DNA from: Siphonodentalium dalli
Lineage: Eukaryota; Mollusca; Scaphopoda; Gadilida; Siphonodentaliidae
Assembly: GCA_032622095.1 (NCBI GenBank)
Contig: CP136063.1
Location: 146,619,379 to 146,683,378 of the forward strand
Reading direction: 5' to 3'
Length of the DNA: 64,000 nucleotides
How positions within the stretch are numbered: the stretch's first letter is position 1; the number at the start of each line of letters is the position of its first letter. A program made the position numbers and the translations under genes. The notes beneath the pieces were generated by a model. It ran no database searches. It was not told the origin of the DNA and saw only the letters and a list, made by a program, of their open reading frames with translations. This document shows, piece after piece, positions 1 through 11,790 of this stretch.

Positions 1-1371
1 CGGGATCATCTGTCCTGTCCTATATAAGTGAACATCGAACATACTACTTAGACATTGTTAAACAGCGTGGTCTGTAACTGTGCTTCTTGTAATATCTCCC
101 TTTTGTGATCTCAGTGTCATCCTTGTATTTTTGCACCCTCGTTCGTTATCAGTATAGCTTTTAACATACCTGTAATTACAATAATAAGTGCATTTATACA
201 CGTATGGGCAACGTGAACTGGGCGTCGGTTCTAATTGTTTCTTCAGTTAAACGTTCTTATTTCTAGCAGAACGCTCCGTGTATCTGACGGATTATGTTAT
301 ACGTGTGCACGAAGGAAATATCCGTGCATCCGTCATGTTGTCAAAATACGTACATAGATGTAGCTGATGGCATCTCGATCTGAACCATGCACGTATCTTA
401 AAAGGGTGATAACGTAAGTTCTGATAAAACTGAATTCATTCAATATACATCAAAATTAGTATAATACATATATATCATGCATTTTAGAAGTAAATGAATT
501 AACTTGCCTTGCTATTTTGGCTGTATTTCAAAGAAAATTTCCGATACAAGCCTTTCTGTATATATAGGTTATTGCACGTATAAACTAATCTGGATATGAA
601 TGTTCAATCCCTTCGTGTAAAATGCGCGTATGTCTACGTACATCGTGGTGTACTCACCTAGTGTAAATCGGAATATAGCGTGGAATAAAGGTGGAATTAA
701 CAAAATAAATTTGAAGATTGCAAATTATTTGGCACTATAGGTCTGATGATATAGACTTTGAATATAAGACAAAGAAATGACTTACCGAAATTTATCTTCC
801 AACCATTCATCCGACAGTCCGCTATTATGCCAAACTTCAGAGAATTTAATGGGTTTTGATCAAAATCAGTTAGGAATCAATAATGTTAAGAGTGTATATG
901 AAGTTTGTTTGGTGTTGACGCCGGAAACTTAGTCACAATATTATTTCAACCTAAACGGTCTAATAGTATATAGCTATCTAGAATGCACCTTGCAAATATG
1001 GTTCGCATTGCATGTGAGCACAAGTCTTGTCAAACTTCTTGTTCAATTTCACGCACCCTTTGTCACTGTATACCCGTGGTATCAATAGACTGGTAGTAAT
1101 TCTCGTTTTGTTCCCCAGGTATTCTTATGCCATATTTGTGATATATACATAAAACACGTGATTTATGTCTTGAGGAACCAGTTTGAAATAAGAAGCATAT
1201 TTTGTAATTTAATGCTCTGCTTAAAGTCAAATAACAATAAGTCTCACAGTCTCACTGTTCTCAATACCAGCAACTCGAATTAGTTGATTTGTATAGCTCA
1301 TATGTCAACATCATCATGTATATAGAGATCATGGGGGTATTTTTGTTGATTAAAGCAATATCATATTTTAA
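1..1371. other. Intergenic, no gene recognised
   Basis: I see no long open frame, RNA gene or clear repeat here. A TATA-like word TATATAAG lies at 21-28 and a splice-donor-like GTAAGT near 415. The interval between them holds only short open frames, so a promoter and first exon would be speculative. Confidence 0.4.
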
Positions 1372-1470
1372 TTTTATCAACTCGGAAAGACACCACCCAG
1401 CAGATTTTCTGCTTTTGTTAGCTTTCATGTAATGTATGTTGACCAGTCAGTACAAAATTGAGCATCAGAT
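1372..1470 (+). repeat. Dispersed repeat, copy 1 (partner at 55812-55930)
   Basis: About 100 bp resembles 55812-55930 in the same orientation. Both contain TATCAACTCGGAAA, then ACCACCCAG, then GATT.TCTGC, then TTGACCAGTCAGTA, with small indels. No termini or coding content are visible, so this is an old dispersed repeat of unknown class. Confidence 0.6.
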
Positions 1471-1894
1471 ATGATCACTATTTATCTCCCACAAAGGCGT
1501 CAGGGCCACAGCTGTAATTTGTCGTTGTATATAGATATTACTAATTATATTATTCCCTGCATGCACATTCCAGCCACTAAAATGTATTCAATTCTTCATA
1601 TCTTCGTCAAAAATATAATACTCAAACTGAATATACAGCATAGATGATGAAACGGTTATTTGTTCAGCCGAGTTTTCATCATATATAACTGGAGATTTTG
1701 GATGAAATTAGAAGCATAGATAGGACTCAATGATAGGACGGCAAATGATTGAAGTAAGGGATTATTGCCACCTCGCGCTGGTACCCCCGGAAACAATAGT
1801 CGTCGGCAAAGTGAGATGCTCCCAGGACTCAACATAACATGAAATTGTCAGTGACTTGGAGTCCGGGGGGGGGGGTAATTTGTTAATGGTTCGA
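1471..1894. other. Intergenic with a G11 homopolymer
   Basis: No gene is seen. An uninterrupted run of 11 G lies at about 1865-1875, just left of the TTAA-flanked MITE. Confidence 0.4.
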
Positions 1895-2381
1895 TTAAAG
1901 GTACTCAATCCGATAAAACTCCTCTCAATTACTATTTCAATGGCTTCGGGGGTCAAAAATATTTGATTCGTGTCGAGGAAGTCACCCATCAAAGCTCAGA
2001 TTTGTTAGATATCGACTTTAGAAATCTATTATTTTTCATTATCGGGAATTCTTTCTGGCCCAGAAGACAGTCAAAATTTCGTTATTATCACCACTTGATT
2101 ATAGAGTTATCCATCCTTGTCTGTTTGAATAGAGTTTTGGCGTAAAATCTCGAGCAGGTTACCAAATTGACGGCAGTTATTAGTACTCATCTCGAGAACA
2201 TAAGAATTTTCAAAAATCAATATCTAATAACTCTGAGCTTTGTTTGATGTGTTCCTCGACTCGAATCAAATATTTTTTACCCCCAAAGCCAAATAAATAG
2301 TAATATAGGACCCTCTGATCGGATTGTTGTTGTTGGAATCTGTTGAGATGGGGACCCTCTTTACGGATTGAGTACCTTTAA
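1895..2381. mobile_element. TTAA-flanked MITE, copy 1
   Basis: Both ends carry TTAA (1895-1898 and 2378-2381), followed inward by the inverted termini AGGTACTCAATCCG and its complement. Inverted similarity continues inward, around CTTCGGGGGTCAAAAATATT on the left and its counterpart near 2275-2300. There is no coding capacity. A TTAA target fits piggyBac or Kolobok type transposases, but the termini do not begin CCC as most piggyBac elements do, so the superfamily is left open. A second, more diverged copy is at 8683-9123. Confidence 0.7.
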
Positions 2382-3584
2382 GGATAAGGTGGGCTTAGTG
2401 TCTGCATTAATGTCGTAATCGGAAGTCAAGGGGCCAACCACAATCGGTCGATGTGCAAACTACCATGATCATCAGCAACCGCCATCATCGCCACGACGAT
2501 ATCAACAAAATTATCCTATTTATAAAAACGTCATCAAATCATTATTTGTTTCGATTGATAAGGGCAAGTATAGGCCTACAATGAATTTCTAACGGGTCTA
2601 CTCACTATACTGGATCAAATTATCAGACCCTCTCTGTCAGAGGCGGACAGTTTTTAATACTTGTCAGTTGAACAACGTATCTATAGGGAGTTTTAATTTT
2701 CACGCGAATTCGGTCAATGGGGAAAGTTACATGATGACGCTGCTCGTCGACTTTCGTTGATATCGACATGATGACATATTATGAATGAAATGAACATTAT
2801 GAAATGGACACGCTTCTCCATCTAGCCCGAGTCAAGCACCATGCAGAGTTCAGTCCCCTAGGCAGGACTTCCGCTGCCCGCACCAATACGTAATGTGAAG
2901 AAATGTCACATTTATTTATTTGAGACTTTTGTAGGTTGCAATTCATTCTGCATTATTTTGAGAGACTGCTGAAAATTATCTAGATCAAGCCAGAATAAAT
3001 TATAACTGACAAAACACTTCAATAAAAAATGTTAGATTTAATTAAGACAATACACATGCCGGCAGTGTTCAGACAGTGTAGCGAGTGGACTGATCTCTGT
3101 TTTGCAGCTTGAGCCCGAGTATCTCAAGTGGAGAGCTACCCCAGCGCGCCAATTAATACAAGAAAACCATAGTCATAAATGGTAACGCCCTCAAGATAAT
3201 ATTATTATTTATTACATTATCCTACCGTTATTCCATTCAATAAACCCATTCTATAAATTGTGATATTAAACGTTCGGTTAATAACAGGAAATAGTGCCAG
3301 GTTTACATCCCGTATGCTATACGTCTCAAAATAATATGACTTCCAATATTTTTCCAATAGACTATAATGAATGAAGAGTTTGAAAAGTTATGTCATTAAA
3401 TATACGCCATTAAATACGCCAAAGAGTCTTTATTTGTCTGGGACTATTTCTTTACGCGGGTAAACAACCCATAGTTACGTGAAACGTCATCGCAGGCCTT
3501 ATAGAAGCCGATGTTAGTTTCGCGTCCCATTTGTTGATTTAATATATTTTATCGAGGTTTTTGGATCATGTAGTAAATAGAATA
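2382..3584. other. Intergenic, nothing recognised
   Basis: AT-rich sequence with no persuasive open frame, repeat or RNA gene that I can see on either strand. Confidence 0.35.
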
Positions 3585-3681
3585 TACAACTCGTCCCAGT
3601 TTATAGCGGAATTTACAAAACGAGTCCAGTAAATTAGGTCTGGACTGAGGCCACCGAGCTATAAACTGGGAACTCGTTGTA
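3585..3681. repeat. Short foldback repeat
   Basis: The left arm contains ACTCGTCCCAGTTTATAGC and the right arm its near-perfect complement GCTATAAACTGGG-AACTCGT. They are separated by about 50 bp with a second, weaker inverted pair. The structure would fold into a hairpin and resembles a small MITE. No TSD was confirmed. Confidence 0.55.
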
Positions 3682-5456
3682 GATCCTCTATATAGGCATA
3701 TAATTAGGTTTCTCATTCATCACACCAGAAATCCTCTCAATGCAGACACACAAATCTACTATTCGGGTTAAATACGCCACCAATAATTCGCAATACGACA
3801 TTTAGTCTACTTTCCAACTGAGAAATTCTTCATCGGCAATGTTAGCTGTTATATTATGCATTGTGTTCCCGAAATAAATTCTTCCAAGAGTGGCCCAGCC
3901 ATTGTTAACACCTAAATATCGAAAGCAATTAACACGGTCATAAAAGTTACATACTGCAACAATCAGACATTCGCGAAGATACATCCGCGAATACATACAT
4001 CCTGCAAAAAATAGCGAGTACATATTAATATAGTTACCCCATACCTCCTATATATATTTTTTAGAAATTGTATCAAGTCTACTCAGGTATATATCAATGA
4101 CATATGTTTTGAGAGAATAATTTATAATTAGCTGGATAAATATTTACTGTATGACTAACATAGAAATAGGGGTATATATATAACACTATGTAGTACGACC
4201 ACAACGCAGACAACAGGAGTTGTATGTACAAAATTGTTACTATCAATCAAAATTATCAAAGTGTACGATTCAAGTGGTTCGATCAGATCTTTCAAACTTT
4301 TACTCTTATATATATATATATATATATATATAGTCTGACAAAAATCGTCGTTCTTTATAAAGCTCATTTAAAACAGTTACACTCAAACATGTGATATCCA
4401 GTACAAGTTATGGGAAGTGAGGGGGTGGGACCCCAATCTGTTGGAGGAAAAAAAAATAGGTTTGCATGTAGGGAGGATGGTGGACCCATGGTTGGGAGGG
4501 ATTTTATGTTCAACCCTGTGTGTGAACGATTTTTTTCTTCAGATCTCCTCCCCATCATCGAGTGCTCATTTATATAGCCGGTGGCAACAATGACAATACG
4601 GCACTAGAATTGATGGACCCCCACAATTCAAATAAGTACACATGAGAATAAGTGATGGGACTCAGAATTCGACCTTAAAAGTCACACACGCGTCATTTCA
4701 GGCGTCATTTCAGGTCGAATTCTGTCACTGGGACGCTGTTCGCACAAGCGATTGATTTCAATGTGATCGTCATTGGCGGCTTATCATCCGTGATCGCACA
4801 CGCTAAACGACACACGACAATCAAGGCCAAATATTTGACCAAGTATGATTGATTGATTGATTGTTTATTTCCAGCCATTTTACATGATACAAGGAAAATA
4901 TATAATATATAACATATAACATATAGTGACATGCATAATGTAGAACATATGTACACATATATACAAGTATCCACCCACGAACATATAGAAATGAATACAG
5001 TTTCGATTACAGTCGACAATTGCTTATATAACCATACCCCAAAATATAAAGAATCAATATATTCTGTGTAAAAGTTAAATTAGTTCACCGTCTAACTGCG
5101 AATACTCGAGTGACATTGTTTTGGTTATGGTACTCGATAATATATCATGGATCGAGAAATAGGGGGCTATTACTTATTCTTAAGCATGCTATATACTGGG
5201 ATATACATATATATCACCGTTGGCGTTGCCTGTAATATAAACAGGGTATACTCATGTCTAAGGGGTAATTAGGTCATCATATATCGAAAATGCATTATAC
5301 AGTATGCACTAAGTCTTAACGAGGACTGGTTGATAACTGGTTAGCATGGAAATTGGCAGTTTTAATCCTTAGATATACCATGTCATCAGCCTCAGTTGTC
5401 TTCATATCGCTTCATACCTATGCGTATGAATGTTGCGAGATTTTTTAGGTGAATGA
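3682..5456. other. Intergenic with (TA)n and a possible retroelement tail
   Basis: No gene is seen. A pure (TA)n tract lies at about 4307-4332. At 4845-4862 there is (TGAT)4 followed by TTTATTTCCAGCC and an AT-rich stretch. This resembles the short-repeat tails and 3' regions of LINEs read on the minus strand (compare 31751-31790 and 28925 onward), but the assignment is weak. Confidence 0.3.
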
Positions 5457-6250
5457 TATGGGCAGCCATTCGGTCGGAAATTACACGAAATAAAAGTTAA
5501 TGGTGGTTTGTAAAAACAACTACAATCTATTTCAAAACAATAGTCTCCATTTTCAAACCAATGGTCGTTCTTTGATTCAATAAGAGACAATTACGTGTTA
5601 ACAGATATAGATTCACAATCAACGTTGACCGATGCAAAATTAATGTTCTATTTTAATTTAATAGTATTCATTGTTCAACTAATATCTAATAACAAACAAT
5701 TAATACAGCTTTGCTCATATTCAGTAAACGTACATTCCGTTTCAATAGCCATATTTCAAACCAATAGACGATTTCTCACGATCAGTGATTATCGTTATCA
5801 AACTAATAGACCTTATTGTAAAACTAATAAATCATTGTAAAACTAATAAATAAAACCGTAATTAACTTACTGTAAAACTAATAACCTATTGTAAAATTAA
5901 TAGACCTTATTGTAAAACTACTAACTTATAGTAAAACCTATATCTAAAACCGTCATTAACTTATTGTAAAACTAACAACTTATTGTAAAATTAATAGACC
6001 TTATTGTAAAACTAATAATCAATAGATATATTTTAAACCAATATACTATTTCCCACGATCAATGATTATCGTTATCAAACTAATATCTAATAGCGGAATC
6101 AACTATTTCAGGTCAAACCAATGAGCTCATTTGAAATTAATGATTAAAACACAAACCTATAAGCAATTCGTAAATTAACGCTAGGGGCGCTGGCCACCAA
6201 TTTTGTTCGCAAAATCCGTGACGTCAGAAATATAGAAATAAACATGGGAG
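5457..6250 (+). mobile_element. 5'-truncated LINE 3' end in the left arm
   Basis: It starts ATGGGCAGCCATTCGGTCGG, which matches the last codons (WAAIRSE) of the LINE frame at 12631-14304. It continues through repeated ATTGGTTTGAAAATGGAGAC-like and TTATTGTAAAACTAATA motifs to AATTAACGCTAGGGGCGC and GTGACGTCA, as in the LINE 3' region at 11791-12630. It is therefore a truncated copy, sense strand plus. No coding capacity remains. The (ATTGTAAAACTAATA)-type repetition at about 5813-6030 is specific to the arm copies. Confidence 0.7.
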
Positions 6251-7011
6251 TTCCCAATGCCATGTCGATGTGACGATTTGGAATATGAGTTCATTCGGTG
6301 CAAATCAAACGACGATAAATATTCACTATAATATATAGGACATATAGTGGAGTAGATTAAGTCAAATTTTCAAGGCAGTTGTTCAAATTGTTACTAAAGC
6401 ATGAAACTTTGCACATATGTACATCTTCTTTAATATTAGATATGGAGCCACGCTGAAATTTCACTTTAACCCCTCTTTTTAAGGGGTTTTCCAAATTTAT
6501 AGAGCGTTTTGTGATTATATTATTTAATAAATGTCGCAATTAATCTCACCATGAAATATACGATTTAAAATTAGGCATATTCAGTTCGTATGACTCTGAG
6601 AGATATAATGCCACATTTTAAGGGTAAAATTGGAACTCCCCGCCCAAGATGGTCGTTAAAATGACAGCTGAAAGAGGGAATTTGACGTTTTTTCGCTAAT
6701 ATCTTCTAGATCAGGTTCTGCTGTATGGAACTGGTTCGGAAATGTGACTTCATTTTGTATTGCTCATGTTAAGAGATAATTGGAGCAATGAATATATGTC
6801 ATTCGTATGATCCAAGTCCCTCCCGCGATCCCTCAATAATTCGATTATACATAACTCGGTATGAAATTTAACCAAATATCACCGTTATGAATCTAGTCAT
6901 ATTTTAACAAGAATTGGACAGAACTTTGCAAATTATGACATACAATTACTTATGAATTTTTGCGCTTAAGTGCAAATATTTTACGTTTAATCACAAATCA
7001 TTTGCGCTTAA

Positions 7012-7453
7012 GCCTGCAAATAGCGTGTCTGTCATTTGCAGAATGAGGTCCACAGAGGGTGAATTTAGTGATGCTACCCTGCATAGCGGGCTAGCATAAC
7101 TAAATTCACCCTCTGGGGACCTCATTCTGTTTAGGCCTCATTTTCTGGGAAGTAACTATGGTATCAAATTAACATTGTTTTTAGTTACGTTTTCCCATCT
7201 GGGAAGTTTCTATATCCCCTAATTTGCAGAAGATAAAATCCATAATCGAGGCTCCAAATGGGTGAACATCACCAACTTCAACTGCGGAACTTCAATCTTA
7301 TCCTTGGACTGCCATAGCAGTTGAGGGCCCTAAGCAGAATGAGGCCCCCCAGAGGGTAAATTTAGTGATGCTAGCCCACTATGCGGTGTAGCGTCACTAA
7401 ATTCACCCTCTGTGGACCTCATTCTACAAATGACAGACACGCTATTTGCAGGC
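7012..7453. repeat. Nested palindromes within an inverted-repeat unit
   Basis: The outer arms GCCTGCAAATAGCGTGTCTG (7012) and its complement ending at 7453 enclose two separate long palindromes, at about 7039-7129 and 7334-7426. Each palindrome has arms around CAGAATGAGGTCC and GGGTGAATTTAGT. The hierarchy of hairpins inside a hairpin looks like a nonautonomous foldback element. No TSD was identified. Confidence 0.65.
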
Positions 7454-7487
7454 TTGCACTCAAGTCTATATACCTGTAGGCCCATCA

Positions 7488-7860
7488 TACAAGGGAAGCA
7501 ATCCCCAGTGATCCCTAGATACCAGTACCTTTTATGACCATGGAAATGGTATATATCTGTACAGGATATGTCTCTTTTATAAAATGTAATAGATCTCTGG
7601 GATGGAGGCACAAATTCTTAGGGACAGGGATGCTGATAATATGAAAATATGTTTTTCCCCTATTTCTATTCAATAAGTACCATACATGTACACCACAAGG
7701 GAAGCAAGCCACCAGTAACCCCTAATTCCCCTTCTATGACCATGGAAATGGTATATATTTGTGCAGGAGATGTCCCTTTAATAAAATATACTAGAGCTTT
7801 GGGAATGAGGCACCAATTTTTGGGACACCAGAGACAGAGATGCTTTTGACTTTTCAACTT
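7488..7860 (+). repeat. Two-copy tandem duplication, about 200 bp
   Basis: Both copies contain AAGGGAAGCAA, then TATGACCATGGAAATGGTATA, then CAGGA.ATGTC and GGGACA. They are diverged by roughly 20 percent. The same unit occurs in the right inverted-repeat arm and, more diverged, at about 19215-19350. Confidence 0.6.
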
Positions 7861-7949
7861 TCGAGTCTGTATGGGCTACTACCATGGGCCCATAATAATA
7901 TACTATGAGATGGACTCCATCATTCACAATCAGAGGGAAGTAAAGGAGT

Positions 7950-8134
7950 GTTAGGTATTTGCGCTTAAGCGCAAATCATTTACACTTAAGCGCAAATGAT
8001 TTTCACTTAAGCGCAAACAAATTGATAGACACATATTTGTGCTCAAGCGCAAATAAGCCCAAATGATTTATGTTTAAGCTTAATATTTGTGCTTGAGCGC
8101 AAATAAATAATAAATGTGAAAAGGGCCTCCCATA
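7950..8134. repeat. GCGCTTAAGCGC palindrome array with a TIR-like end
   Basis: Five or more copies of TTGCGCTTAAGCGCAA and close variants follow one another, ending at GGCCTCCCATA (8124-8134). This end resembles the termini TATGGGATGCC of the elements at 16451 and 16999, so it is probably one end of a related TIR element. The opposite end was not found. Confidence 0.55.
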
Positions 8135-8190
8135 AGTAAGAGGGGACTCTAAATTTCTTGAACATTGAAATTCCCTTTGTTTGAGAATTT

Positions 8191-8682
8191 GTATATGTTT
8201 ATATTGAATATTCTCAGTAAATAATTATTCTGTGTGTTTCAAAAGAAATCAGAATAAATTGTTATTGTTTTTAAGTATCGGTTATAGATAACAGTTAATT
8301 AGATTGACTCCCCTCTTCCAAGATGCATCCTTACTGTGGAAAACCGATCGCCCAAGCGATTCACCCAGGTCTGTTGGATGTCTCAAACGACTTTTCCTAC
8401 TATGGCCAGTTTGTACCCTTGATTTGAATGACACATTTAATTGTTTCGTACCATGTTTTTGGTCATTTCACACCATATATTGGTATGTTTCATTGATTCC
8501 CAAAAATGATGAATGGTCATTCGTACATGTGAAAAATTATATTAATCGTGTTAACTTAATGAGAGTGAACATGATCATGATTTAACGTTCGTGATGATGA
8601 CAACCCAACATTTACATGTTAACATATTTCTTTCTTTTTTTTTTCGAAACAAAATGAACCAATCGAAATTGTCGCGACAAAG
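8191..8682. other. Intergenic, nothing recognised
   Basis: AT-rich. At 8445-8490 there are two short copies of a motif like TTTCGTACCATGTTTTTGGTC that recurs at 9985-10130. No gene is seen. Confidence 0.35.
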
Positions 8683-9123
8683 TTAAAGATGCATAATCCG
8701 AATTAACGCTTGAATATTACTATTTCCTTGGCTTCGGGTAAAACATATGTGATTTGAGTTGAGGAACCCACCCATCAAAGCTGAGAATGATCAGATATTG
8801 ATTTATGAAATCTATTATTTTTTACCATCGATAATTTTTAGTGGCCCAATAAAAAGTCGAAAGAGGACGGATGAAGATGGATAACTCAAAAAGCAAGTGG
8901 CTTTTGTTGTGTCAGATATTTGACAAACCCGCAAAATTTCATTGAACAAAATATTGATAAATAACAGGTTTTGGGCAATTGTATACTATATTTGACTGGT
9001 TAGCATTATTTTTGGGGCATTAATCGATGCTGGTAAACGAAGTGGCATTTAAAAAAATGGTGTTGTTGTTGTTGTTGAAATATGATGATATGGGAACCAT
9101 CAAATCGGACTGAGTACCTTTAA
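8683..9123. mobile_element. TTAA-flanked MITE, copy 2 (diverged)
   Basis: It begins TTAAAGATGCATAATCCG (8683) and ends CTGAGTACCTTTAA (9123), both variants of the termini at 1895-2381. The interior shares ACTATTTCC.TGGCTTCGGG, CCCACCCATCAAAGCT and a (GTT)n stretch near the right end. There is no coding capacity. It is older than copy 1, judging by substitutions and indels. Confidence 0.6.
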
Positions 9124-9770
9124 TGTCATTTAAAAAAAAAATAATACCGGTATACTCAAAGGTACGAATTGTCGAAATGATTATACAGGAACTGGTATGA
9201 AATGTCCAGAACCCTGGTGCGAAACATCTCCATGTCAAACTTCCATGGTATGAAATGCCAGCAACCTATTCATCCATTGCACATTATCATTTATTTCCAA
9301 TGGGCATGGATACGAGTCTCCCATTGGGGAGGGGGTACACCTTGATACATGTATGTTCCGACAGCACCACCTTGGAAGGAAGTTTCCTACAGATGGCTAC
9401 TAGTACAGGGTAAATGTATATCGGTCCAAAATTTGTTCGAAAATTATTAATTAGATATGACATTTTTGCACGATATGGCTTGTTATCAAACTCCATTTGT
9501 ACTTAGCTGAATATCACTTCAATTTGCCCTAAATCGAGTAATATCATTTTACGACATCACTAATTAAGAGTAATACATGTATGATTTTATGACATCACGA
9601 TCTGAGTAATACACGGTATGGCTTTGACATGGTGTAATTCTATTTCACTATTAGAATAGGCATAGATACCAATTTTTTGTGATGTCACTCATTAGAAAAA
9701 GTTGTCAATATTACACTGTTACTAAGAGGCGAACTACCGTAATTAATAGATACATGTAGGGTATTACTTG
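9124..9770. other. Intergenic, nothing recognised
   Basis: Several near-repeats of ATGACATCAC and GAGTAATACA occur at about 9535-9620, suggesting a decayed tandem repeat. No gene is seen. Confidence 0.35.
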
Positions 9771-9895
9771 GTTGGTTTGATATTATAGGCCTGATTTCAG
9801 TCCTCAGTAGCCTCATATCAGCCTTCGTCGTCAGGCTGATTGCGATATGAGGTTACCGTACCTCAGGGTGATATAGGGCCTAATATCAAACCAAC
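9771..9895. mobile_element. 125-bp foldback MITE
   Basis: Perfect 15-bp inverted ends GTTGGTTTGATATTA and TAATATCAAACCAAC enclose further inverted segments: CCTCATATCAGCC against GATATGAGG, and TAGGCCTGAT against ATATAGGGCCTA. The element is almost entirely self-complementary and noncoding. TSDs are unclear. Confidence 0.65.
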
Positions 9896-9984
9896 GATGT
9901 TGGCGCTGCTAGTCTACAGGGTCACTGTCTCGTTGTTCCCCTTGCCGAGGAGATATAAATGGGTTAAGGACGTTTTGTATCATA

Positions 9985-10130
9985 AGTCATTTCAGACCAT
10001 ATTTTTGGTAGTTTCGTACCATATTTTTGGTAGTTTCATACCTTATTGTTTGGTCGTTTCGTACCATGTAGGAAATCAATTGGTCATTTCGTACCATGTT
10101 ACTACATGTATGTCACACCATATGGAAACA
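9985..10130 (+). repeat. Short degenerate tandem repeat, about 25 bp
   Basis: About five head-to-tail variants of a motif such as TTTCGTACCATATTTTTGGT. Related copies occur at 8445-8490 and, inverted, near 9195-9260. Confidence 0.55.
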
Positions 10131-10970
10131 AATAAATGATTTTCTACAAAGTACGAAATAAAAAAAGTTACCAAACAATCCGGTACCCTACCGTTATGTA
10201 AAACCAAAAATTATGGTATGGATTACTATGGAACGACCATGGTTATGGTATCAAATACTGAAATAATGAAGAAGTCACTGCAGTTGTATATATCATTTAT
10301 GTGGTCACAATATATGCATGTATAATGCAACCTGTAAGTTGACATGACCTCTGTTCTAGTTGGCTTATGATTGAGTTCTGAAGTGCTCTCCGCACTGTCA
10401 GGTTTACTTGATCAATACTCCAGCAATGTTCAGAATCCGATTCCACGACGCTCGTATGAAACGTCTAGAAAATAGAATCCATATTTAATAAATCCTTCAG
10501 ACATTCAATATTACGGATCGCCTGAATCAACATCTGACTGTTTGAAGCGGTTCCACTCAATGGTTGTTTTCAGAAGAAGTCGTCGCAATGTACCGCGCTA
10601 GTACGCACTACACAGTAGATCGAACGGTTATCTTACAGTGTTAGAGATGTTGTTGTTGTTATTGTTGACATAATCATATTCATACATGTACTGCTGTTGT
10701 TAGTACTTGTCGAACATATCCTAAGTTCTCCACCGGATTTTGACAGACAATCCCTGCATCTGGATCTGGATGGTGTACGGCGTATGATCCTCGCGGATGT
10801 GTGGAACGCCGGGAGAGAGAGAATTATGTTCTTTGCGGGACTGTTGAGTTGTCCGCTGCTGTTCTATTTTGAATTTCACATGCGTCCATCTCGTTTAGAG
10901 TGTTCCACTGAATAATTGTCCGTGGGAAGAATGAATTTGAGTATTGAGCAGAGTTTGTCACCAGTGGCTC
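10131..10970. other. Intergenic, nothing recognised
   Basis: No convincing gene. A short shared word, CTCCACCGGATTTTGAC, occurs at about 10728 and again near 27460, next to the other CR1-like fragment; its meaning is unknown. Confidence 0.3.
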
Positions 10971-11533
10971 TTACCGGTAGGACAGTGAATTATTACATTC
11001 CTGTTTTGAGACTATATTTGTGGCACTGAAATCTTCAAATTTCTTGGCTCGGATTTTTCTGCCCACCTTTTTTGGTTTAATTAAGCACTGAGTGTTTACA
11101 GCCGACACCTGCCCCTTATCCATCTTGTGAAAGAGCTCCAGCCTCTGGTCTTTCCTTCTTTCTTCGAGTGGTCTTATCTCGCAGTCATTCATCAGTTTGG
11201 CCATGTCCTTCGATTGGTATAATTGCCGGTCATGAGCCGTACAGCTCCTCTCTGTATTCTATCCAGGGCGTCGATGTTCTGCTGCTGGTGAGGATCCCAC
11301 ATGATGGCTGCGTATTCCAGTGACGATCTTACGAGTGTCTCATACGCTACTAGTACGCATTTACTCTTGAATGGTGCCTTCCTAAGGTTTCTTCTGATGA
11401 ATCCGAGCGTGCTGTTAGCCTTCTTCGTGATCTTGTCTATCTGTGGCAACCATTTCATATCGTTTGAGAGCATGACTCCAAGATATGGTGATTGAGTGAC
11501 GCTTTGTGTGATCTGGTTTCTGAGCTGGTACAT
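10971..11533 (-). pseudogene. CR1/Jockey-type LINE RT C-terminal remnant
   Basis: Two overlapping minus-strand frames give parts of one protein. The upstream frame (11192-11533) reads YLGVMLSNDMKW, then ANSTLGFIRRNL, then SSLEYAAIMWDP and IQRGAVRLMTG. The downstream frame (10971-11204) reads RPLEERRKDQRLELFHKM and GRKIRAKKF. This order (thumb region then C-terminal tail) is characteristic of CR1/Jockey-group LINE reverse transcriptases. The catalytic palm (FADD region) is absent, so the copy is 5'-truncated, and a frameshift near 11195-11205 breaks it. It encodes no functional enzyme. A related fragment lies at 28177-28626 on the other strand. Confidence 0.8.
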
Positions 11534-11790
11534 GTAGGTCAGTTGAGAACAGTGATACTGATAATCACAGTAATACTGACAGTGATTTCAGATACTGACA
11601 GTGAATGAGTGATACATCAAGTGATCAACATCACACTATTAAAAACAAGCTCTCAATTGGATCTTCGGTATCTGCTACAGCTAGGTACAGGATATAGTCC
11701 ACAGTCCGTATATCATCGCAGTTTTCATGTTCAGGGTCACTTTCTGACGCGAAAATGTTCGAGAACATGCATTTTTTTTGGCAGGGGGGT
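11534..11790. other. Degenerate short repeats beside the LINEs
   Basis: At 11550-11610 there is a degenerate repetition of ACTGACAGTGA and AGTGATACTGA-like words. It lies between the CR1-like remnant and the 3' end of the next LINE. Confidence 0.3.

Larger units (their letters stand above)
5457..8190 (+). repeat. Left arm of a 2.73-kb inverted repeat (partner 51098-55062)
   Basis: The whole arm reappears as reverse complement at 51098-55062, with high identity and only small indels apart from one 1,222-bp insertion in the right arm. In order it holds a 5'-truncated LINE 3' end, an AT-rich segment, nested palindromes (7012-7453), a tandem duplication (7488-7860) and a palindrome array (7950-8134). 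The outer boundary coincides with codons near the end of the LINE frame at 12631. The inner boundary is near GTTTGAGAATTT. The arms may be two copies of a dispersed composite repeat or a segmental inverted duplication. Confidence 0.85.

Noticed and set aside
5402-5590. Short minus-strand frame with ESKNDHWFENGDYCFEIDC
   Set aside because: It is the antisense reading of the repeated CCATTGGTTTGAAAATGGAG motif in the LINE 3' region.
6160-6250. GTGACGTCA as a CRE regulatory site
   Set aside because: It is part of the conserved LINE 3' end, present in all three copies, so it is better explained as element sequence.
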